Shown: positions 14,800 through 24,700 of the stretch, piece by piece
Layout of the letters: each line of letters begins with the position of its first letter
How positions within the stretch are numbered: position 1 is the stretch's first letter
Source: Terebella lapidaria
Lineage: Eukaryota > Annelida > Polychaeta > Terebellida > Terebellidae
Assembly: GCA_949152475.1 (NCBI GenBank)
Contig: OX424561.1
Span: 20,330,481-20,394,480, forward strand
DNA: 64,000 nucleotides
Direction: 5' to 3'
Program-made: the position numbers and the translations under genes
Notes under the pieces: model-generated
The model's database searches: none
What the model saw: the letters and a program-made list of their open reading frames with translations, nothing else
What the model was told of the DNA's origin: nothing

Positions 14800-14990
14800 T
14801 ATAAAAGCGCGAGTATGGCGCGAAATTAGTTTCAAAGTTTCTAGGAGACAGGTGATTGGAAGAAGTTGGGCACAAGGCCCGAGTCTGATGTGGCCAACCA
14901 AGTCATATAGGCCTTCCAGTGCTGGGAGTAATGTTGCCAAAGTCAGGAAGGCGGACACCTCTCAGACAGTGACTCTATCACATATAAAGT
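14800..14990 (+). promoter_or_regulatory. Candidate core promoters upstream of the INSM gene
   Basis: Two TATA-like boxes lie on the coding strand: TATAAAAG at 14800-14807 and TATAAAGT at 14983-14990, about 750 and 570 bp before the start codon. Used as the core promoter, either would put transcription starts about 25-30 bp downstream and leave a 5' UTR of several hundred bases, possibly with an intron ending at the acceptor-like site at 15453. This rests on motif matches alone. Confidence 0.25.
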
Positions 14991-15429
14991 GTCAAGACAT
15001 GAACACTCGGACTCACTACTCCACTGGATAAGACAATAGTGAGACACCGCATGGACAGTTCACCGATTGAGCCATTCGGAGACCTTGCATGTTTGATTGG
15101 GCAAGGACAGATAGGTATTTATTGACTAACGGTAAAAGAATCGTTGTGTGTCTCTTGTTGCATTCAGGCCTGATACAAGATGCATACACTGCTGTAACGT
15201 TACTCCTCGGGAAGACCAAACTCCTGGGGAGAGGAGAACATTTCCGAATACCGAATGACTATAGATGACATCGATTGTTATTCTAAACGCTTGTCAATGG
15301 CAACGAACGCTTATTTTACATATACTTGAAGTTGGTTTTCACACATGAATGTTCGCATTTCTTCACATTTAGTTCGTATTTCAACTTACGCAGATCTTTA
15401 ACATATAGCACGGTTCGCATGTTTGACAG

Positions 15430-15453
15430 TTGCTTGTGATTTCTGTATTGCAG
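15430..15453 (+). promoter_or_regulatory. Possible 3' splice site in the 5' UTR
   Basis: A pyrimidine-rich stretch ending TTTCTGTATTGCAG, then G, looks like a good splice acceptor 102 bases before the start codon. If used, the coding region would be in one exon with an upstream non-coding exon. No donor was identified with certainty. Confidence 0.3.
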
Positions 15454-15555
15454 GAGTGGAGCGAGCGCACAAGAAAAACGTCAATGACATAGCGATAAAT
15501 CTCTGCGAACCGTTATATAAGAAAACTGAATAGTCGGGAAAAGAACATTGTCACG

Positions 15556-17508
15556 ATGCCTCGTGGATTTCTAGTCAAGCGTGCCAAGAAGCATCACGTC
15601 GAAGGGGCTGAGGAGGATCGCCCAGAGGCCGGCTCTGGATCCGATTTCGATGTGCCTCTACAGCTCTGCACGCAATTCTACCACTATCCGTATGGTTCTC
15701 CCGACTCGGGGTTCTCACAGAGCCCTGTCAACTTGACGACCAAGGACAACAGGTCCCACCGCGGGGCAAGCCCCTGCGGCAGCTCGTCTTCAGAGGAGTT
15801 CGCCAAGACCTCGCAGTCCCCAGGCAGCGACCGCACGAGCATATCCACCGACGACACTCACTCAAAGGAACATTCGCCCCGACACTTGAACGACGCCAAG
15901 GTAAACGCCAACCTAGCCCACTACCAGCCTTCTAAGTTCACCAAAAGCTCGCTGCTGCCAACGACTGCTGATCTCCAGAAAGCAGCTAACTACAGCATGC
16001 CACCACATCTCATGGCCAATCCACTGTCCGTAGCCACGTCCGCAGCCTACGGATCGCCTTTCTACTTTCCAGCCTTCGATAGACTCAGTGTCACGTCACC
16101 CAAAGGTCAGGCTTTCGCCAGAACTGTTCCATTCCTGCCGCCACCTGGACTGTTTCCAGGCTACCCACCGTACGGATTACCACCGAGACCCGCCAACACC
16201 AGCGCCCCATCCAGTCCCGGAGACTTGTCCAGCCCAAACAAACGCAAGGCTGCTGACCACGCCAACGATACCGCCCCACCTTCCAAGCCAAAATCAGCCA
16301 AGAAGCCCAAGGCCGCCCGCAAGATTCACTTCGACGAGGACAAGAGTTCCCCAGTATCTGGAACGATCATCCGAGACGCCGCGGACGTGGACGAAGACAA
16401 TGGGGTCCGAGTGGTCACTGGGGACATCGACTCCAGCCTCAACTACGTGGAGGTAACGCCCGAGGCCCGAGAGGAAATCGCCAAGATCGAAAACAAGATC
16501 GGCGCCTACGTGTGTCAGCTGTGCAAGGAGAACTTCGAGGACGTTTTCCAGCTCGCACAGCACAGCTGTCCGAGGATTGTACACGTCGAGTACCGCTGTC
16601 CCGAGTGTGACAAGGTCTTCAGCTGTCCGGCCAACCTTGCCAGCCACAGGCGCTGGCACAAACCCCGGGGAACCGCCGCCAACAACAACAATAGCGCCGC
16701 GGCTAACAACAACAATAACGGTGGGAGTGAAAACACGACCAAAGGCAAGGGCGCAGGGCCTCTCAAAGTAGCAGAGGCCAAGCGGGCACTGGATGCCATT
16801 AACGGAAACATCACAAATGGCCACTTACATCCGACTTTGTTTGTGGACAACAAACTGGCGAGAACTGAGTTCATGTTGAATTGTGGGATCGAAAACATGA
16901 TACAGCAACAGCAACAGCAGCAGAGCAATAACAACCGGTGCGTGCCGAGTCCTGACGGACAGAGCGACTCCGAGGGACAGTTCGAGTGTGAGACATGTGG
17001 TAAGAAATTCCGGCGCCAGGCCTACCTCCGCAAGCACATGTCCACCCACTCACAGTCCGAACCGTCCTTGCCCTGCCCTGTTTGCGGCAAGGTGTTCCGC
17101 AGTGAGACCGCCCACACCAAACACATGATCCAGACACACGGCACGACTCCCGCGCCTCAGCTCCCGCTACCACCAAACCCCACAACAACCGGTCCCGTCG
17201 CCAAGCCCCTCGTGTCCCCACCGCCCGTCACCTTGGAGACCCACGCCGCCCTGTCCCTGGGAGCTCGCGTGACCACGGCTGACTTCACGTGTGCTCTCTG
17301 TGGCAACGCGCTGCCCAGCAAGTTGGACCTGGAACGACACCAGCGGCTCCAGCATCCCAACGAAGTGTACTCCTGCAAGTACTGCACGGCCGTCTTCTAC
17401 AGCTCTCCTGGACTGACGCGCCACATCAACAAGTGTCACCCATCCGAGAACAGACAAGTCATCCTGCTGCACATGCCCCAGCTCCCACAGATCAATAGCC
17501 CCTGCTAG
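15556..17508 (+). CDS. INSM1: INSM1/nerfin-1-type zinc-finger transcription repressor
   Basis: A 650-residue protein in one open frame. It begins MPRGFLVKR, the SNAG motif that in INSM1 and Snail-type factors recruits the LSD1/CoREST histone demethylase complex. A Pro/Ser-rich middle follows, then a basic stretch (about 228-255: NKRKA...KPKSAKKPKAARK), a likely nuclear localisation signal. Six fingers are visible: 318-337 (Cys2-His-Cys), 346-368, 476-498, 505-528, 577-599 and 605-628. The run CPECDKVFSCPANLASHRRWH is an INSM hallmark. Asn-rich tracts (about 376-394) and a Gln run (about 451-459) lengthen it compared with the roughly 510 residues of human INSM1. The start is fixed by the SNAG motif and by an in-frame TAA at 15496. 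Known roles of the family are neuroendocrine and neuronal differentiation (INSM1, fly nerfin-1, worm EGL-46). No intron interrupts the coding region, as in vertebrate INSM1. INSM2-like naming would also fit a single ancestral gene. Confidence 0.95.
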   Translation: MPRGFLVKRAKKHHVEGAEEDRPEAGSGSDFDVPLQLCTQFYHYPYGSPDSGFSQSPVNLTTKDNRSHRGASPCGSSSSEEFAKTSQSPGSDRTSISTDDTHSKEHSPRHLNDAKVNANLAHYQPSKFTKSSLLPTTADLQKAANYSMPPHLMANPLSVATSAAYGSPFYFPAFDRLSVTSPKGQAFARTVPFLPPPGLFPGYPPYGLPPRPANTSAPSSPGDLSSPNKRKAADHANDTAPPSKPKSAKKPKAARKIHFDEDKSSPVSGTIIRDAADVDEDNGVRVVTGDIDSSLNYVEVTPEAREEIAKIENKIGAYVCQLCKENFEDVFQLAQHSCPRIVHVEYRCPECDKVFSCPANLASHRRWHKPRGTAANNNNSAAANNNNNGGSENTTKGKGAGPLKVAEAKRALDAINGNITNGHLHPTLFVDNKLARTEFMLNCGIENMIQQQQQQQSNNNRCVPSPDGQSDSEGQFECETCGKKFRRQAYLRKHMSTHSQSEPSLPCPVCGKVFRSETAHTKHMIQTHGTTPAPQLPLPPNPTTTGPVAKPLVSPPPVTLETHAALSLGARVTTADFTCALCGNALPSKLDLERHQRLQHPNEVYSCKYCTAVFYSSPGLTRHINKCHPSENRQVILLHMPQLPQINSPC

Positions 17509-18246
17509 CCTTCGCTCGACAACCCAGGGTCCTCGAGGGAAGACCTTCGAATCTCAGGTCCCAACTCGGCCCAAACCGATCATCAATAACAACAACAGGA
17601 ACAGCGACAAAGCTATGTTATTGTTCAAGGTTCCAAAGCGCGGGGTGAGCTATCTTTTCTTCATTGTATCGCTTGTTTATGGTCCTGTTGAGTGGCATTG
17701 ATTTGTGATCGTAGGGGACTCCAGGAGTCGGTCGGGAATGTTAACAGAGACAATAGACACGCCGAGGCCTTGGCTAGGGCGCGGGCTGTCAGCGCGACAG
17801 GTTCTTTATTGGGCCGATTGGTAATCATCTGGCCGGGTCTGATTGTTCCCGACGCTCGTGATGCGATCTGGGGCTGTCAATTTGAGTAGGGTGTGTTCCC
17901 GCCGAGGCCGTGGTCTCTAGCGAGGCCTCGCCCGAGTGGCGCCAAGTGTTCCCCGGGGGAGGGTCTGGGGAGGGAGGGAGCGGGCGACAGTCCTCGCCAG
18001 CATACCGCTACCGTGATTAATTCCACCACGCGGCTCTCTGTGACTGTCGCTCCGGAATGATTCAACCATGAATCAAAAGTGACTGGTGGTGAGCACCGCT
18101 ACACGCGCCTCTTCATTTGGCCAACTTGCCGGCAAATCTGGTTAGAGGGACGCCTGTGGATTAGCGAGGTGACTCGATTCAATCACGAGCAATGAAAGCG
18201 GGATTGGGTCATTATTGCCAGTGTGATTGCCGCCATTCTGTCGTTA

Positions 18247-21200
18247 TCTAGTCGAGCTGAATTTTACGGGAGAGATCTGATCTCTCCAGGTCTGACACCA
18301 GTGCATGCTGCATTGTCTTGTCAAGAGTTCAATTTACTCTTTTGTATTTCAATCAAGACAATCATCATTGAAACTGCTGAATTTCGAGCATAGAATTTCT
18401 CACCAGAGCTAATAGGGCCTGTGTGCAATAGATATGATATACACACGTTTTACTGATTATAGTGAAATATCAAACGATATTGCTATTCAATTAACTTATT
18501 ATTAATGTTTTATTGTATCTTCTAGTCATTATCTCGCATGGTTCTAGTCATGTTGCTTATCTCACAACCTTGACCCCTTCACCCCCATGTAGCTCCCGTT
18601 GAAATCTCGTCCATTGAGACGACTTTCCGGATCTTATCTATGCCCTGACCGTGGGAAATTTGCCCACGTTAAGCAAGACCAATGCTCTGTCAGGCGAGTC
18701 CATTGTTATTCATCGGGAACAATAACCAACATGCAACAACTCGTTAATGTGTGGCTAAGGCGCTAGCAACGATCTCTAATCACCGGCTAGTCACCCTAGT
18801 AACCCCGCTCACCCCCCCCCCCCCCCCCCCCCGCTGATTAATAGATAGACGTCTGTCGTCGAATTTTCGACAGTTTCTACTGTTGTTAATTTAGACGGGG
18901 ATAGAAACGGGAAAAAGACAAGAGCTGGAGACAGAAGCAGGGGGAAAGAGACTTGCTGGCTACTTTTGTTCTGTTGCCATCGCGTCCAAGAGACGTCCAC
19001 CGCTCGGTGATTCATGTGACTTGTGGGTCAGAGGACTTGTGGTCGTCTCCAACTGTCCACACGACCGGGAGGGTGGGAGCGGGGGAAGGGGGTCGTGGGT
19101 GACGGGACAGAGGAATCTGAGTAGCCGCTCATTTTCTGTAATCCAATAATTAATTAATGCAATTTCTTTGTTAGCATCTGGTCCGATTTATGAGCTAGTC
19201 ATACATGTATGCACTTGGTCAGTTTCTAGTCAATTTACTCACTTCAGTTTTAAAATAGAACTGCGGTGAGTTTTATACACAAAATGTGTGTGTTTTTTAA
19301 ACATCTAGTCCACCGAATGTATGGTTATACTGATTTTATATCTATTATTTTTAATATGAATCTATACCAGCTTGCTTTTTCTTGGCATTTACAAACTGGC
19401 ATTTTACAAAAAATAATGTTTTAATCTACTGCATAATCAATGTTTTATTAATCTTGACGTGTGCTTTTATATTAGTATATATGTTTTGTATATTTTTGTA
19501 CATTCATATCTGCACGATTCTAGTCACTGATTCAAATTATGTGCAATTTTATAGTTCCGAATTCAACTAGTTTTATGTAAACCACTGATATTGTATTTAC
19601 CATGAAATCTCAATTTATTTTATAATAATACCACGATACTGTAGTTAATATATCTTTGTGCAATGTACATGTATTACGAATACGTATTTAATATAATCAA
19701 TCAAGGTCTACAAAATCCCTCCAATGGGCGGGTGGGAATGTGGAGGGCCAATCTGGTGCAATAACAATATGTAGGCTACTCAACTACATTTGTTGTTTTA
19801 CACCGGTATCTAGTCATTGCAAAGCCAATTACCTAGTCAAACATTGCTAGTTCATTTACTATTTTTACAACAGTGTGCATATTTTTATCTCGTATATTTA
19901 TTTCATCTATGATCATCCTCGCCTCACTTCTCCGCATCAGTCATCACGTGAAATCATCTAGTCAACATTTCAGATAACTATCTCTATTATATATGTTATA
20001 CCCCACTTTCTAGTCTCTTTTTTTTCACTTTACTTTCATGATATATATACTTTTTCTGTTTTCTTTCTCCATCTCTCTCATGTAACTGTTAGCTGCGATA
20101 GTTTCCCACGTGTTTTGTAAGTTTGCTCTGTATGTACATATACAGTACGGAGATTCCATCACCCGTCTTTTAGTTGGTGTTAGAGTTAATGAGGGTTCAG
20201 TTACCGCATCCCCATTCTTGAATTACGTTGCACTCATATCGTGTTGTGACGCGATTTGTGTCCGAGTATTCCTCTACGAAACTAGAGATTGGGGAGTGAT
20301 GTTTAATTAAAACGTGCAACATCTTACCTGGGCGCCGATCAAAATTCTCTTCCGCTGAGAAACATTCTAAATCGAACACCACTTGGTAACAAAAATATTT
20401 AATTATTTGGAAAACGTAACGCGTGACTCTGCCAACGTCTTTGAGCATCGCACTGTGAGAGAAGTACGTTGGATGTTCTGGGTTTTTTTTTTCATTTCAC
20501 CTGATCTCAAATTTCTAGTCATGTTGCATGCATGTGCGTGGAATTAATTTCCATGATTTTTAAATTTCATGTACCATTTCTTATCAGAAACAAAACATAT
20601 CTAGTCGGATCAAGTCATCACACCCTAAACAGTCAGTAGCTGAGGCGCCACAACTTCAGTGTTGTGCTTGCCTGTGGCCTTTGGATGAGTTCACTAGTCG
20701 AAACAGTAGTACGGTTAGATTCTGTCTGTGTTCTTTACAACTACTGTGTTATAAGAACATACTCTTCTTTTTCTTTTTCTTCTTTTTCTTGGTACCTTCC
20801 TGAAATAATAGCTTCTGTTATCAGCCTATCGATTTACCATTGACCATTGATCATCGACATCACTTTCATTGAATGCCAAATAACTTAAACCCACCTACTG
20901 TCTATCATCAGATAATGACATGCACTGCATTATTTTTTTAATGCAAATCATGCCATTTTCATAGGCGTTGTTGTATCAAATGAACATGTATTTCAAAATG
21001 CTCACAATTTCAAGATCAAAAGACGAAAATCAATACCACAGTCGCCTTTTCAAGGTATCAATGATCTTATTCAACTGCCATGTAATGTAAATAAATTGCC
21101 ATGTTGTAGTTTATTAGAAAGCTAAAAAATGTTTATATATATATATACCCAATGTTCGCAATCAGTTTTTGTTGTTGATCATGTTGCCTTCAAATCATTC

Positions 21201-21650
21201 TCGTTGCCTTAAGACGAAAACTATGTATTGTTACTATTGTTTGTTTTTTTTGCTGTGAAATGTGTCCTTAATATATCAGTAAACACTGCATTTGCCTTGT
21301 GTGCCCCCCCCCCCCCCCCATGGTTGAACTTTATGAACTAAATTTGTTTTCTTACGAATTCGTGCATTAAAGGTTTTAAGACAACAATATATTCCTGGTC
21401 ACAGCGTATAATATTGTCGTAGTTATGATTGAGCTTTCTTTGTTGTTGTTGCAAGAGTTTATGTGCTTAAATCTACTATACAGTGTTACAGCACCATAAT
21501 TATGGTCTTAAAAACTGCGGCCTAGCACTTTTGTATTATACTTGTTGTACATATTAATATATTAGAAACAATATTTGTAGTTTTGTATCCGATGTATAAA
21601 ACGATAGTTATGAAAGTATGAAATTGTTTATATCATATACATTCCTAGTC
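18247..21650 (+). promoter_or_regulatory. Array of 16 miR-279-family seed matches
   Basis: CTAGTC occurs at 18248, 18522, 18544, 18787, 19195, 19226, 19305, 19520, 19810, 19833, 19958, 20010, 20515, 20601, 20694 and 21645. None was seen in the reverse orientation (GACTAG) over the same stretch. Seven are full 8-mer sites TCTAGTCA (18521, 18543, 19225, 19519, 19809, 19957, 20514). Four are TCTAGTC without the A (18247, 19304, 20009, 20600), three are CTAGTCA (18787, 19195, 19833), and two are bare 6-mers. The miR-279/286/996 family begins UGACUAGA, so these are canonical target sites. Irregular spacing and unrelated flanks argue against a tandem repeat. Function as microRNA sites is inferred from the match and from the known miR-279 to nerfin-1 link in flies. 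Confidence 0.75.
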
Positions 21651-21720
21651 TGACATGTTTGTATAATAGTTTGTGAATGATCGGTTACGGACTACGTGAA
21701 ATGAAATTGAAATTGTTGCC

Positions 21721-21745
21721 AATAAACAAAAGATTATTTTGTGCA
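21721..21745 (+). terminator. Candidate poly(A) signal of the INSM transcript
   Basis: AATAAA at 21721-21726 lies 71 bases after the last CTAGTC motif, with a U/GU-rich stretch about 25-50 bases further on. It is the best-placed end for the transcript; a shorter form could use 21090. Confidence 0.45.
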
Positions 21746-24700
21746 AATTGTGTTTCACGTTTTTTTGCCCTTCTCGGACAACATTTTGGTTCAATGCTAT
21801 ATACAAATGTATTGATTTGCAACAGCCAGGCAATCATTAAGCAAATATTGTTGCATGAATATATCATACGAAAATGCGAAGCTATTGTCACGATAGCAAT
21901 GCTCAGCAATTGCCATTGAGTATGTATTGGACAAGAATATTTTTTTCAACTTGGACTGAATGGGCGAAAACTAGATTACTTAATACGTGCACAATCATCA
22001 CCACATGCCAATGGTAGCTGTTGGCATTTTGTTAAGCATTCCTTTATTAATTATTCAGGTGTACATTTTGTTTCCTGTGGCGATAGACGCGACCATCTAT
22101 ACGGTGTTAGGCAATCAGTATATTACTTGTAGTGTCGAACATTCGGAATTATCTCACAGAAGCACCAATTCATGCCATGAATTTATCATTAATCACGAAT
22201 GTAGATATGATGTATGTCGTAAAATGATTACATTAGTGACAGCATGCGATGCCATTGAGATCATTAAAGATCGTACTTTTGCGTACGATCTCAGACTACG
22301 CATTTTGAATTATCGGTCATAAATTTGAGAAGACTTTTACAGTTTACTCTCTCCGAAAGCAAGGGAAAATTCCTTTGTCTGGTGAGATGTGCAACTCACT
22401 AGATCGAATTCGGGTAACCGTTAACAAAAGCCAGACCGGGCCACGTGTCACGGCTCCTTCAGAGCGGCTCGCGACTCAAAAACCAGCGGCCCGTGGCCCC
22501 TGCGGGCGACCACCTGCTTCCCCGGGCCTCTCGACCCCTGGTTCAAGCCCTGTACACCCCCCTCCCCCCCCCCCCCCTTCCAACACATGACAAAACTGAT
22601 GTGCACACATTGTCTGGCCGTGAATTCGGCTACTCAGTGAACGCCCCTGGGGCATGACAGCACGCTGTGCAAAATACCGTTATCCACCCTGTTTTTTGGC
22701 CATTATTTATCTACCCCAGACACCCCCTCCCTCTGCCCCCCCCCCCCCCCTCCCCAAGCACAATATCGCCTGTGATACCGTTATCATAGGCGCGTCATCG
22801 TCTTCTCAACCATGACAACTGCTCTATCTACAGTACATATCAATGAGAGACCACTTGTATTTCCCTAGGCCTACCCCCAGAATGTCGCTTTGTCACCGAG
22901 CCCACCCTTCGGACTGGAAGGGTGGATTTCTGGAAGCAAAGCTAACGACCGTAGACCATTTCCTGGATTTTTATGTTATCGCTGCCATCAAAAAGCCTTC
23001 AGCAGCCAGAAATCAACGCATGTCTGCCCTATTTACCAGTAACGCTTCAATTGCCAAATATGTAAAGGCATTTGTATAGAAGTCTTCTGGCTATACAGGT
23101 GAACGGACTATCTGAAATCGAAATAAGTCAGTTTGGAAACGACATTATATGGTTATGTATGGTAATGGCAAAATACAAAAAATGCATATAACTTTATATT
23201 TAAAAAATGTTACATATTGTGTTACACAAAAAAAATATACAGGTAGTTTCCTTCGTCATTTGAAACCTGTTGAGCAATATATAGGAGGAAATCGACATTA
23301 GTTCTCCATGATAGCGGACATAATGCTGCAGGGATCCAAAACACAATGTCATCGATTAGGGGAACACTGGGTCTAATTCGTAATACTTTGAACATTCATT
23401 ACAATGTATTTCGAAATGGCAACTCAACTGCACCTCCATTTACCCCTCCTCCCCCCTCCCACCCTCCTACAGTGATTGTCAACTTTCCCATGAATGAGTC
23501 ATGGCCGGCTGTTGCCAGGAAGGCACGTGCTCCCTGAATCCCGTCACGGTTCGCTGGTTTCCAGGCTGATCACCGCAAACAAAGGCATTAGCATCTCGTT
23601 CCTTTCCCGATAGCATAAAAATTCAACATTTCGCATGCCTTTCCTCCACCCGAACACACCCCCTTCCCCGCGTCACGAAAGTTTTTAAGAGGGATGAAAA
23701 AAATTGAACAATTTTTAACAAGACTCAGTTTTTGCCCCGCGCACCGCGCACCATAGAACAGTCTTTGCAAGTTGCCCTTTGATATGAACGTGACTGCCTG
23801 GAATTGAAATGGCAACAACAGTAAATGAGACAGCTGGACGAGTATTTTGGCTCCCTTGTGCGGGGATGTGCGGGGAACACATAAGACTATAATTCGATAC
23901 GTCTCTTTGTTGCCCGGAGGGGGAGGGTTGGTGGACAGGTGTTGCTATGCGGGCCAAAGCGTGCCGCCGGAGGGCAGAATCCCGTTATGACGGCTAAGCG
24001 GACGTGGGAGGTGACTGACGGCAATGGCTTGTCAAATAGTGACGCCGTCAAAAATTCCCGCGACCACTGGCTACACGGATAAAATAAGTCCGCGACTTCT
24101 TTTCAAAAAGACAGTTGATTCAACAAATCTCTGACGTTTCATCCAGACTTTCGCTGCTCCCACTCCCCCCCCCCCCCCCCCCAACACCCCGTCTCCTCTC
24201 CCGGGTCCCGCTGTAATTGTCACGCCAAGAGAGCTAGGAATTAACGTCAGTTTGATGCACAATTATTTGTGACATTTCAAAAAGGCACTTTCTCAAGGCA
24301 TTTCTATTATGGCGTCCGTTGACATCTCCACGCATATGAGCTTATTTTCTGTCTTCAGAAGCTGTCCAGAGCATTAACCGTTTTGAGACTGAGGACAGAA
24401 CAGTGATGATAGGTGATTGCTGTTGACTGTGTTAGATAAATCTACCAGTACATGTATTTCGTGAACAAATGGTGGTTGGTGCGATTGACACGTGGGACAC
24501 CTGACGCGCATGTCACAATGGTCACGTGACCATTGTAAGTAGCAAAGACGCGATAAATGTCTCTGTGTACTATTTATCATTGCCCCGGGCACTTATATTA
24601 ATGAACCGAGCACGGGACACCAAAATGTACACGAAGCATTTAAAGAGTATGCCTCATTAATCTTAATGAGACAACCCGAAGGGTATGCCGCTCAAATTGT

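Larger units (their letters stand above)
17509..21745 (+). other. Predicted long 3' UTR of the INSM gene
   Basis: The region after the stop codon lacks genes. GC-rich at first, it becomes AT-rich after about 18.3 kb. Sixteen sense-strand CTAGTC motifs stretch to 21650. AATAAA at 21721-21726, followed by a T/GT-rich stretch (TGTGTTTCACGTTTTTTT), is a plausible end; another AATAAA lies at 21090-21095. Other elements seen: Pumilio-type TGTANATA at 20133, 21086 and 21546, and three TGCCTT words (miR-124 seed matches) at 21185, 21205 and 21293. C homopolymers lie at 18812-18832 and 21304-21319. The length is inferred and needs transcript support. Confidence 0.6.

Noticed and set aside
15514..15521. 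TATATAAG as the core promoter of the INSM gene
   Set aside because: It would place transcription start within about 10 bases of the start codon; upstream candidates are more plausible.
18247..21650. CTAGTC motifs as a decayed tandem repeat or transposon
   Set aside because: Spacing is irregular (22 to 951 bases), flanks are mostly unrelated, and the motif stays exact while the surroundings do not.
22268..22291. Hairpin AGATCGTAC / GTACGATCT as a microRNA or terminator
   Set aside because: The stem is only 9 bp, too short for a microRNA precursor, and no transcript context supports it.
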